NCBI GenBank assembly: GCA_902524115.1
Contig: CABZCA010000001.1
Coordinates: 62,001 to 126,000 of the forward strand
Direction: 5' to 3'
Source of the DNA: an uncultured Pelagibacteraceae bacterium
GTDB taxonomy: Bacteria > Pseudomonadota > Alphaproteobacteria > Pelagibacterales > Pelagibacteraceae
DNA: 64,000 bases
This document shows positions 51,068 through 60,001 of this stretch, piece by piece. The first letter of the stretch is position 1, and every line of letters begins with the position of its first letter. Under the pieces are notes generated by a model. The model was not told where the DNA came from. It worked only from the letters and a program-made list of their open reading frames with translations, and made no database searches. Both the position numbers and the translations under genes were made by a program.

Positions 51068-51103
51068 AAAAACGGGGATTGTTTAAAAATCCCCGTTTTT
51101 TTT
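51068..51103 (+). terminator. Intrinsic terminator/attenuator after dctP
   Basis: AACGGGGATT-GTTTAAA-AATCCCCGTT, perfect 10-bp stem followed by T-run. Confidence 0.88.
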
Positions 51104-51135
51104 AAAAATTTAATTTAAATAACTAAACTTGTTAA

Positions 51136-51793
51136 ATGGTTGATAAAGACTCAGAACCAAAAGTTAAAGAAGATCTAGATATTACAGATGAGCTTATAGC
51201 CGAAAGAAGAACAAGTTTAAAAATGCCTGAGGATATGACTCCTTGGATGGCAAAAACAATAGAATTTATAGATTCGAAAATGTTGATTACAGGCAAGATA
51301 TTTGCCTGGCTAACTATTTTCCTGATTTATGCAATGATCCATGAAGTTATTGGAAGGCATTTTTTTTAATAGACCAACTTTATGGTCATTTGACATAAGT
51401 AGAATGTTGGCAGGCGCATTATTTATGCTAGGAGCCGCATACACATTATCAAAAGGTATTCATATTAGAGCTGATTTTCTTTATCGAAATTGGTCAGTTA
51501 AAAATCAAGCAAGAGTTGATTTATTTTTATATTTAATATTTTTTATTCCAGGTTTTCTAGTCTTCTTCTTTGTAAGCTTTGATTATGCTTATACTTCAAT
51601 TTGTGGAAGATCAAATTTAGAAGAATGCTTAGGTGGTAAAGTTAGAATTCAAAGAGCCATGGATACAACATGGATGCCTATTATGTGGCCTTTGAAAAGT
51701 TGTATGCCAGTTGGTGCATTTTTACTTTTAGTCCAAGGTGTATCCGAAATTTTAAAAACTTATTATGCATTTGTTAAAGGGAGATGGCCATAA
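51136..51793 (+). pseudogene. TRAP transporter small permease (DctQ-like), single gene split by +1 frameshift in T8 tract
   Basis: ORFs 51136..51369 and 51341..51793; deleting one T at 51360-51367 gives continuous ...IHEVIGRHFFNRPTLWSFDISRMLAGALFMLGAAY... Confidence 0.85.
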
Positions 51794-53124
51794 TGGATTT
51801 CTTTAGCCCAGAAATAATTGGAGCAATAATGATTGGTTGCATGTTATTTGCAATCTTTGTTGGTTTCCCAATTTCATTTACTTTAATATTTTTAGGACTT
51901 GTTTTTGGATATTGGGGCTTTGGTAAATTAGTTTTTTACTTAATGACACTTCAGTTCAACATGATTATGACGGAGAATACACTCGCCGCCGTACCACTTT
52001 TTATCTTTATGGGAATTTTAATGGAGCAAGCAGGTCTAATGGAAAGGTTGTTTAATGCTGTTCAATTAATGCTTTCTAAGACAAGAGGAGCATTGTTTTA
52101 TGCGGTAATGTTTGTTTCAACAATTTTTGCAGCTGCAACAGGTATTGTCGGTGCATCTGTAACAATTTTAGGAATTATGGCAGGTAAAACTATGATTAGA
52201 ACTGGCTATGATACAAGACTTTCAGCTGGATTGATTTGTGCTGGTGGAACTCTTGGAATTTTAATTCCTCCAAGTATTATGTTAGTTGTGATGGGACCTG
52301 TTTTAGAAATTCCTGTGACTGACTTATTTGCTGCAGCAATAATGCCAGGTATTTTATTAGCATGTCTGTACGCAGCTTACACAACATTAAGATGTTATTT
52401 TAATCCAAAACTTGGCCCTGTTTTACCAGCAAACGAACAACCAACAAATATGGCTAAGGTTTGGTATGAGTTTATTATGGGATTAATACCTCCTGCAGGT
52501 TTAGTTTTTTTTGCACTAGGAAGTATTCTATTTGGTCTTGCTACTCCAACTGAAGGGGCTGGTATGGGAGCCTTTGGCGCTATCTTACTTGCACTAGCAT
52601 ATAAAAAATTAACTCTGCCAGGTTTGAAAGATGCTCTTTTAAAAACTTTAGAGATTACAGCTTTAATAATGTTTTTAGTTGCTGCATCGAACTTTTTTGG
52701 AGCAGTATTCTCAAAATTAGGAACTCCATCTCTGTTAACTGATTTCCTTTTAAATTTAGAGGTAAATAGATATGTAATATTAGCAATTATAATGGCTGCT
52801 ATTTTTTTATTGGGATGGCCTTTAGAGTGGGTACCAATAGTTTTAATAGTATTACCAATTGTATTACCTTTAGTAATAGAGTTAGGATTTAATCTTACAT
52901 GGTTTGCAATATTAGTGGCCGTTAATCTCCAAACCGCCTGGCTCTCACCCCCAGTTGCATTATCTGCTTATTTCTTAAAAGGAGTAGTTCCAGAGTGGGA
53001 TTTAAAAGATATTTATCTTGGCATGATGCAATTTATGGTTATCCAGGTAATTGGTTTAATATTAATTATAATATTTCCAAAAATAGCATTATGGTTGCCT
53101 GGGGTAATGTACCCGTCACCTTAG
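51784..53124 (+). CDS. TRAP transporter large permease (DctM family)
   Basis: 446 aa polytopic; LGILIPPSIMLVVMGPVLEIPVTDLFAAAIMPGILLA, FGLATPTEGAGMGAFGA, NLQTAWLSPPVALSAYFLKGV. Confidence 0.94.
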   Translation: MAIMDFFSPEIIGAIMIGCMLFAIFVGFPISFTLIFLGLVFGYWGFGKLVFYLMTLQFNMIMTENTLAAVPLFIFMGILMEQAGLMERLFNAVQLMLSKTRGALFYAVMFVSTIFAAATGIVGASVTILGIMAGKTMIRTGYDTRLSAGLICAGGTLGILIPPSIMLVVMGPVLEIPVTDLFAAAIMPGILLACLYAAYTTLRCYFNPKLGPVLPANEQPTNMAKVWYEFIMGLIPPAGLVFFALGSILFGLATPTEGAGMGAFGAILLALAYKKLTLPGLKDALLKTLEITALIMFLVAASNFFGAVFSKLGTPSLLTDFLLNLEVNRYVILAIIMAAIFLLGWPLEWVPIVLIVLPIVLPLVIELGFNLTWFAILVAVNLQTAWLSPPVALSAYFLKGVVPEWDLKDIYLGMMQFMVIQVIGLILIIIFPKIALWLPGVMYPSP

Positions 53125-54014
53125 CTAGACTTATTTATTTGAGGTATAATAGTTCCAACTAAAATTATTGCTAAAGATATAAAAACCTTTGTTGAAATCG
53201 GAGAGTCGATTATTAACCAGGACATTGTTGCACCAATAGGGCCTGTTAAAGGATACATCAAACTAATTCTTCCTACCGGAACTCTTCTAAGAGCAAAATT
53301 ATAAAATAAATATGCTCCAAATGTTATACAAGATAAAGTTATAGCCGCTAAAACTGGAGGTGAAAAATTTAAATAATTTTGATATTCAAAACTTGAATTT
53401 GGCCAAATTATAAAAAGAACTAATAAAGAAAGTATAGCACCAATAAAATATTGATAAGTATTAACCCCCAATTGATCAACCTTAGTTTGCATAAATCTTC
53501 TTCCCAAAACTTCATTTACAGAAACACAAATCATTCCTAAAAAAATTATTAAATCACCAACATAATTTCCTTGTCCTGACTTTGTTTGACTTGTAAGTAG
53601 AATTAAAGTTCCAATAATTGTTATAAATGCTCCAATAATTACTTTTATTTCAATTTTTTCTTTTAAAAAAATTCTTGCAACAAATGGTTGCCATATTGGC
53701 AAAGTGCTAATTAAAGCAACTCCATTTACTGGTGAGGTTAGCAGAAGACCAACATGAAAGCTTAAAGTAACTAGAAAAGGGTTTAATAAACCCATTAGGA
53801 AGGGGGTAAACCCGATTTTTCTAATTTTTAAATCTGCCCTCATGATCAAAGCAAACAATAACATCAAACTGAATGCTAAAGAGAATCGTACCGCCATTAA
53901 ATCCATTACATAAAATTCCTGTAATGCTAATTTTACAAATGGTGGACCTGACCCGAAGCCTATCACTGCCACGAACATAGAAACGTAGCCAATATTGTTT
54001 TTTAGAAAATTCAT
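53121..54014 (-). CDS. EamA/DMT-family transporter
   Basis: 297 aa, ~10 TM; LISTLPIWQPFVARIFLKEKIEIKVIIGAFITIIGTLIL, RRVPVGRISLMYPLTGPIGA. Confidence 0.88.
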   Translation of the reverse strand: MNFLKNNIGYVSMFVAVIGFGSGPPFVKLALQEFYVMDLMAVRFSLAFSLMLLFALIMRADLKIRKIGFTPFLMGLLNPFLVTLSFHVGLLLTSPVNGVALISTLPIWQPFVARIFLKEKIEIKVIIGAFITIIGTLILLTSQTKSGQGNYVGDLIIFLGMICVSVNEVLGRRFMQTKVDQLGVNTYQYFIGAILSLLVLFIIWPNSSFEYQNYLNFSPPVLAAITLSCITFGAYLFYNFALRRVPVGRISLMYPLTGPIGATMSWLIIDSPISTKVFISLAIILVGTIIPQINKSS

Positions 54015-54079
54015 GAAATTACAAAATTACAATTACCACAATTATAGACATATAAAAATTTTAGTTTAAGGTTACATTA

Positions 54080-55532
54080 GTGACTCAGAATATAGAATTA
54101 AAAAATTTTGAATTAGCTACAGTCAACCCAAGCAATAAAACATGGACATCAATTGATTTATTTTGCTTTTGGGCTAATAGTATCCAAACAATTGCAGGTT
54201 TTGCGTTAATAGCTTCATTATATTTAATATATAATCTTAGTACAGCGCTGGTCTTAACTTCCTCATTAGCTGCTTCTGTATTAGTTTATTTTTTTATTTC
54301 ATTGGTCGGCAAACCATCACAAAAGCATGGATTACCTTTTCCTGTTGTGCTCAGAATGTCTATGGGCTTAAATGGAGCCAAATACCTAAGTCTTTTAAGA
54401 TCTGTTATTGGCGTATTTATGTTTGGTATTCAAACATTTTTCATATCAAAATCAATTACATATCTAATTAGAATTTTTATTTACTATAACTTAGATAGTC
54501 AAATTCTAGATGGTCAATTATTTTTAGCTTTTTTTTCTTGGATTAAATATTATTGATTGGATTTCATTAATACTAACTTTTGTTTTACAATATTTTTTAT
54601 TTACAAATGGACAAAGGTTTAATCAAAGATTTTTACAGTTTTCAGCCATATTTGTTTATTTAGGTTTATTTATCTTTTTTTTAATTTTAACATCTGAAAA
54701 TCACACACAAATTTTTCAGTCTCTTAAATCAAATACAACAGAGGGAAATTTTTTTTCAAAATCTAATGTTTTACCTTTTTTGGTTTTAACGGGTACAATT
54801 TTCTCTTACTTCTCAATTGTGTTGTTAAATTTTGGAGATTTTTCTAGATATGTCAAAACAGAAAAAGATTTAAAATTGGGAAATCTAAATCTTTTTCTAA
54901 ATATGATTTTGTTTTCATTTCTAGCAACATCTATAGTTGTTGGAGTAGATGTTGTTTTTAATCAAAAGCTCATTGTTGTTGATCAAATATTAACTAAGCC
55001 AATGGATATTATTGGAAAATTAGATAACACGGGCTTAACGGTTTTTGCTCTAATTTTTATAATTTTTTCCTCTTTATCTACTAATTTAATTTCTAATTAT
55101 GTTCCTACGCAAAATAGTATAATAAATTTTATTCCAAATAATTTAGATCTCAAAACTTCTGGAGTATTAATTTTATTAATTGGTTTTATTGCCGGAGGTT
55201 TGTGGCCATCTATTTTAAGTCAAATAGGTGTAATAAATATAATTGATAGCCTTGCAGCATTTTTTGGTCCAATCTTTGCAATTATAGTTGCTGACTACTA
55301 TCTGGTGAAAAAAGGGAAAGTAAATCACAAAGATCTGTTTTTTTTGAGGGATGGAAATGAATATATGTATTCAAATGGTTGGAACTATAAAGCTGTGTAT
55401 TCACTCATTATAGGTTTTATTTTCTCATTTTCATTATTATGGAATATCAATTTCTCAGATATAAAATCATTTTCTTGGATATTAGGATTTGTCGTATCGT
55501 TTTTTATATATTATCTTCTAGATGAAAAATAA
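54080..55532 (+). pseudogene. NCS1-family nucleobase/allantoin permease, split by +1 frameshift in T8 tract
   Basis: N-part ORF 54080..54556 and C-part listed from 54780; the C-part frame is open further upstream (GLNIIDWISLILTFVLQYFLFTNGQRF...). Deleting one T at 54529-54536 gives ...LAFFLGLNIIDWIS... Confidence 0.8.
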
Positions 55533-55534
55533 TT

Positions 55535-56539
55535 ATGAAAGCTTTAGTTTACACTGGTGTTGAAGAATTGGTTTACAGAGATGAAAAAGATCCTGTAGAG
55601 ACAAGTGGAGAAAGTATATTAAAAGTTCATGCTTCAGGAATATGTGGATCTGATATGCACGCGTATCATGGAAAAGATGAAAGACGTATTCCACCATTAA
55701 TAATTGGTCATGAGGTGAGTGGCGTAATACAAAATGGCAAATTCCAGGGAAAAAATGTTGTATTAAATCCCTTAATAACATGCGTAAAGTGTGAATATTG
55801 CACAAGTGGGCGAGAACATCTATGTCCACACAGAGTTCTTTTAGGAATGAACAGACCTTACGAGAGACAAGGAGTTTTTGCAGAATTGGTTTCTTCTCCT
55901 AATCAAAATATATATGAGGTGCCAGATCATTTAGATCTTAATGAAGCGGCTATAGCTGAACCAACCGCAGTTTCACTACATGCTGTACTTATGGGAGAAA
56001 ACTCTCTTAAAAAACCTCTTTCTGAGTGCAGAACTTTAGTTCAGGGTGCCGGAGCTATTGGATTATTGTGCTCGCTAATATTATCTAAAATTAAAGGTAA
56101 TAAAAATATCATTATGTCTGACCCCAATAACCTGAGACTAAGCGAATGTGCAAAATATTTTGATGGTAAGTTTGTTAACCCTTCAGACAAAGAAATACAA
56201 AATGACAGCTTTGATGTTGTATTTGATACAGTAGGTTTAGAAGTTTCAAGACAACAAGCTATATCGGTTATTAAACCTGGGGGTACAATAATTCATATTG
56301 GATTAACCCAACCAGCAGGAAAGTTTAATTTTAGAAAAGCAACTCTTCAAGAGGTAACTTTCATTGGTACATATTGTTATACTAACAAAGATTTTGAAAA
56401 TACAATCAAAATTTTAGCAGACAGACAAATTGGCAGACTAGATTGGATAGAGTATAGAGAATTAAAAAAAGGTGCAGAGGCCTTTAAACAAATTCATAAT
56501 GGAAGCTGCTCTTCACCAAAAATTGTTCTTTTACCTTAA
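55535..56539 (+). CDS. Zinc-dependent alcohol dehydrogenase family (MDR) protein
   Basis: 334 aa; GICGSDMHAYHGKDERRIPPLIIGHEVSGV, CVKCEYCTSGREHLCPHR, AGAIGLLCSLILSK. Confidence 0.92.
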   Translation: MKALVYTGVEELVYRDEKDPVETSGESILKVHASGICGSDMHAYHGKDERRIPPLIIGHEVSGVIQNGKFQGKNVVLNPLITCVKCEYCTSGREHLCPHRVLLGMNRPYERQGVFAELVSSPNQNIYEVPDHLDLNEAAIAEPTAVSLHAVLMGENSLKKPLSECRTLVQGAGAIGLLCSLILSKIKGNKNIIMSDPNNLRLSECAKYFDGKFVNPSDKEIQNDSFDVVFDTVGLEVSRQQAISVIKPGGTIIHIGLTQPAGKFNFRKATLQEVTFIGTYCYTNKDFENTIKILADRQIGRLDWIEYRELKKGAEAFKQIHNGSCSSPKIVLLP

Positions 56540-56584
56540 AGGTAAATTTTAAATTATAGTTGATAATTAAAAATATTTAATTAT

Positions 56585-57247
56585 ATGAAACGTGTGCTTA
56601 CAAAATTTATTAAAATAATAGCAATTTATCTTTTAATTATGTCCTCGGTTTGTGCCGAAAAACTGTTAGTTTTTGATTTTACTGAGGAGGAATTAAATTT
56701 ATTAGAAGTTAGAAAAGTAAGAGGAGCTGATGCAAAAACAGTTTATTCTATTGGAAATAATGAGAACGGAAATTATTTAAAAGCAGTGGCAGCTAATGCG
56801 GCATCAGGAGTAGGCAAAGAAATAAAAATTAATTTAGACAAAACCCCTTTTATAAATATTACTTGGAAGATAGAAAAAGATCTTAAAAGCATAAAAGAGA
56901 ATACAAAAAAGGGACATGATTTTGCTGCTAGAGTTTTTGTAATCAAAAAAACTGGTGCAACACCACTATCAAATAGAGCTATTAATTATGTTTTTTCAAG
57001 CAATTCAAATGTAGGAGAGACATGGCCCAGCCCTTATACAAAGAAATCTATAGATAGTGTATTGGCTTCAACAAAGTCAAATTTAAATGAATGGGTTACA
57101 GTAAAAGCTAATGTGAAGGAAGACTTTAAAAAATTTCATGATTTAGAAGTTAAAGAGCTTTCTGGAATTGCAATTATGGCAGATACTGATAATTCAAAAC
57201 TAACAGCAATTAGTTATTACCAAAATATTTTTTTTTCCTCTGAGTAA
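56585..57247 (+). CDS. DUF3047-like exported protein
   Basis: 220 aa; signal peptide; INITWKIEKDLKS...GHDFAARVFVIKK...LSGIAIMADTDNSKLTAISYYQNIFFS. Confidence 0.75.
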   Translation: MKRVLTKFIKIIAIYLLIMSSVCAEKLLVFDFTEEELNLLEVRKVRGADAKTVYSIGNNENGNYLKAVAANAASGVGKEIKINLDKTPFINITWKIEKDLKSIKENTKKGHDFAARVFVIKKTGATPLSNRAINYVFSSNSNVGETWPSPYTKKSIDSVLASTKSNLNEWVTVKANVKEDFKKFHDLEVKELSGIAIMADTDNSKLTAISYYQNIFFSSE

Positions 57248-57251
57248 AAGT

Positions 57252-57389
57252 TTAATTAAGATACTTTTTTAAAACAAAACTTAATAAAGATAGTATTATT
57301 GCAGCCAAAACATCAAGGATTGGAGCAGCTTCAGGATAACCAAAGTTCCATAATATTACTCCAATTAACCAAATTATATATATTTTCAT
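57252..57389 (-). CDS. Small hydrophobic protein (unlisted ORF)
   Basis: 45 aa: MKIYIIWLIGVILWNFGYPEAAPILDVLAAIILSLLSFVLKKYLN; fills the gap between flanking genes, below the ORF-track length cutoff. Confidence 0.5.
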   Translation of the reverse strand: MKIYIIWLIGVILWNFGYPEAAPILDVLAAIILSLLSFVLKKYLN

Positions 57390-57442
57390 ATCGTATTAAT
57401 CATTAGTATAAAAAATATTTTCACTTTGATATCATTATTTTT

Positions 57443-57838
57443 ATGAAAAAATTTAAATCAAGTTTTAAAGTCTATTATGAAGACACAGATGCTGGTGGAG
57501 TAGTTTATTACGCAAATTATTTAAAATTTATAGAGCGTGCTAGAACTGATGCCATAGCTTCTGTAAACTTTACAAATTCTAACCTGAAAGAAAATTATGG
57601 AATATATATAATTGTTAAATCTTGTAATTTAAATTTTATAAAACCTTCAAGGTTAGAGGATAAACTTGATATTTTTTCTGAAATTATAGAAGTAAAGAAT
57701 GTATTAATTAAAATGAAGCAGGATATTTTTATAAAAGATAATTTAATTTTAACTGCAGATGTTCATTTAGCTACTATTAATAAAGAGGGCAAACCAACCA
57801 AAATGCCAGAAAAACTCAAAAAACAATTAACTAAATAG
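57443..57838 (+). CDS. ybgC: YbgC-type acyl-CoA thioesterase
   Basis: 131 aa hotdog; VYYEDTDAGGVVYYANYLKFIERARTDA. Confidence 0.92.
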   Translation: MKKFKSSFKVYYEDTDAGGVVYYANYLKFIERARTDAIASVNFTNSNLKENYGIYIIVKSCNLNFIKPSRLEDKLDIFSEIIEVKNVLIKMKQDIFIKDNLILTADVHLATINKEGKPTKMPEKLKKQLTK

Positions 57839-58506
57839 TATTTTTTACTTTAATAAATAAATTAGTCATTTTATTTATATCAATTCTGCCTGTATTTACA
57901 TTTCTTGGACTTGGATGATAAGAACCTACCAATAAAATATTATTTGGGAGTTTAAAGAATTTACTATGCCCAAATTTAATATTTGAGTCAATTTTGTAAT
58001 GTTTTTTTGTAAAATTGTATACAAGCATCAAATGCTATTTTCCCAAGCGCAACAACAATCTTTAAATTTTCTAAGTATTCAATTTCTTTATTAAAATATT
58101 TAAAGCAGGTGTTTAGCTCTTTTTTTGTTGGTTTATCTCCAGGGGGGACACATTTTAAAGCAGTAGTTATAAATATATCTCTCAATTTAAGTCCGTCATT
58201 TCTGTGGTCTGAATTTGGCTGGTTAGATAACTTTGCTTTATAAAGACACTTGTATAAAAAATCAGACGATCTATCTCCTGTAAAAACTCTTCCAGTTCTA
58301 TTGCCACCATGCGCAGCTGGCGCTAAACCAACAAACAAAATTCTGGCTTTTGGGTCACCAAAGCCTGTTATTGGTTTTCCCCAATATTTTTCATTTATGA
58401 ATTGTTTTCTTTTTTCTTTAGCTATTTTTTTTCTAAAACTGACCAACCTTGTGCATTTTTTGCAGCCCACTATCAAATTTTCAAGTTTTTCAAAATCATT
58501 AGTCAT
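57831..58506 (-). pseudogene. Uracil-DNA glycosylase (type 5/UdgB-like), split by frameshift in A7 (T7 on + strand) tract
   Basis: ORFs 57988..58506 (GKPITGFGDPKARILFVGLAPAAHGGNRTGRVFTGD...) and 57831..58031 (...LLVGSYHPSPRNVNTGR...). Deleting one base at 58002-58008 joins them as ...FYKKHYKIDSNIKFGHSKFF... Confidence 0.85.
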
Positions 58507-58555
58507 AAATATTAATTTTTAATCTCTATGTCTTATACTATAATTAATTTAGATT

Positions 58556-59410
58556 ATGAATGTAGGTTTTATTGGTGTTGGCTATATGGGTTATGGGATA
58601 GCCAAAAATATTTTAAAAAAAGGAAATAACTTATTTGTTATTGCAAACAAAAAAAGGGCACCGATAGATAAGATTGTAAGTGATGGTGCTATTGAGGCAA
58701 AGTCTTACAATGAACTTTGTGAAAAGAATTTAGATGCATTATTTCTTTGTGTGACTAATACACCTATCGCCTTAAGTATTGCTGAAAAAGTCTCAACTTT
58801 ACTAAAAGATAATACATTAATTGTTGATGTTACAACACATAAACAAAATGGATCTATTCAAATGGAAAAGATTTTTTCAAAACAAAAAATTAACTACATT
58901 GAATGCCCTGTAATGGGTGGTCCCGTCCAAGCAGAGGAAGGTGTTTGTGGAGGTATTGTTGGAGCATCGGAGGAAAATTTTAAAAAATCTGAAGTTTATT
59001 TAAAAACTTTTTGTAAAGATTATTTCCATTTTGGAGAAGTTGGCAAAGGAGCAAAGTCAAAGTTACTAAATAATTTTTTGTCACTTGGTACTGCAACAAA
59101 TGTTATAGAATTCATCAAGAGTGCGAAAAAATTAGACATTGATTTAGAAAAACTTTTTGCAGTAGCGAAATTAGGATCTGGAAACTCAACAGCTTTAAAT
59201 AGAATTTTTGATAATGTGCTTAAGGACGATTATACTGGATTTAAATTTTCAACTTCCAATACTTTAAAAGATCTTACTTATATCCATGAAATGCTAAAAG
59301 GGTTAGGTAATGCAGAAAAATTAGCAGATGTAAAAAAATCTTTTTACAATAAAGCAGTAGAAGATGGCAATGGAGATCTATTCATAAGTGAACTAATACA
59401 AAAAGATTAA
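58556..59410 (+). CDS. NAD(P)-dependent beta-hydroxyacid dehydrogenase-family protein
   Basis: 284 aa; FIGVGYMGYGIAKNILKKGN, CPVMGGPVQAEEGVCGGIVG, KSKLLNNFLSLGTATNVIEF. Confidence 0.88.
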   Translation: MNVGFIGVGYMGYGIAKNILKKGNNLFVIANKKRAPIDKIVSDGAIEAKSYNELCEKNLDALFLCVTNTPIALSIAEKVSTLLKDNTLIVDVTTHKQNGSIQMEKIFSKQKINYIECPVMGGPVQAEEGVCGGIVGASEENFKKSEVYLKTFCKDYFHFGEVGKGAKSKLLNNFLSLGTATNVIEFIKSAKKLDIDLEKLFAVAKLGSGNSTALNRIFDNVLKDDYTGFKFSTSNTLKDLTYIHEMLKGLGNAEKLADVKKSFYNKAVEDGNGDLFISELIQKD

Positions 59411-59581
59411 TTACTCCTTTTTTTTATCAGCAAATACAATAGCTATAAGCAATAATGCTGTCCAAAACATTGCTGCTAAACTTTTGATAGCACTCGTTTC
59501 AGCACCCCATAAATCAAAAACAAAAGCTCCAATAAGAATTCCAATTATATAAATTATTACTACTAATCTAGTCTGAGTCAT
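59411..59581 (-). CDS. Small membrane protein (unlisted ORF)
   Basis: 56 aa: MTQTRLVVIIYIIGILIGAFVFDLWGAETSAIKSLAAMFWTALLLIAIVFADKKKE; overlaps end of the DUF1289 gene. Confidence 0.55.
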   Translation of the reverse strand: MTQTRLVVIIYIIGILIGAFVFDLWGAETSAIKSLAAMFWTALLLIAIVFADKKKE

Positions 59582-59825
59582 TTAGTTGTTTCTTTTTAAA
59601 TAGTGACATTCCATTATTTTTTTTATGTTCATAAGATTCTTTGAAACTTTCGAACTGCCATCCTTGCATCCTCTTTTGAATATCTTCTAAATTTTGTTTT
59701 TTCCACTCATCCTTTGTATTTTGGTCTTTCCAAATCTTCTTTTCATCATTGTCTCTCCCGCAGCCATAGCAATATCCAGTTACAGGATCCATTTTGCAAA
59801 TACTTATACAAGGTGAAATTATCAT
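59568..59825 (-). CDS. DUF1289 family protein
   Basis: 85 aa; MIISPCISICKMDPVTGYCYGCGRDNDEKKIW. Confidence 0.88.
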   Translation of the reverse strand: MIISPCISICKMDPVTGYCYGCGRDNDEKKIWKDQNTKDEWKKQNLEDIQKRMQGWQFESFKESYEHKKNNGMSLFKKKQLNDSD

Positions 59826-59906
59826 TTTTTTATATATTTATATCTTTTTACACTATTATTCTGATTGGACAAATTAGATCAATACTATATAAAACAGCAT
59901 AAATCT

Positions 59907-59991
59907 GGGCGAGTGGCGGAATTGGTAGACGCGTTGGTCTTAGGAACCAATAGTGCAAGCTGTGAAGGTTCGAGTCCTTTCTCGCCTACCA
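59907..59991 (+). tRNA. tRNA-Leu (anticodon TAG), CCA encoded
   Basis: GGGCGAG...CTCGCCT acceptor stem, TTGGT-CTTAGGA-ACCAA anticodon arm, variable arm, GGTTCGAGTCC T-arm, terminal ACCA. Confidence 0.95.
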
Positions 59992-60001
59992 TAAAAAAAA
60001 T

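Noticed and set aside
54780-55532. Listed as an independent 250-aa CDS
   Set aside because: It starts on TTG mid-protein and the frame is open upstream; better read as the C-terminal part of the frameshifted NCS1 permease
57831-58031. Listed as an independent 66-aa CDS
   Set aside because: Contains the C-terminal UDG motif SYHPSPRNVNTGR; it is the tail of the frameshifted UDG
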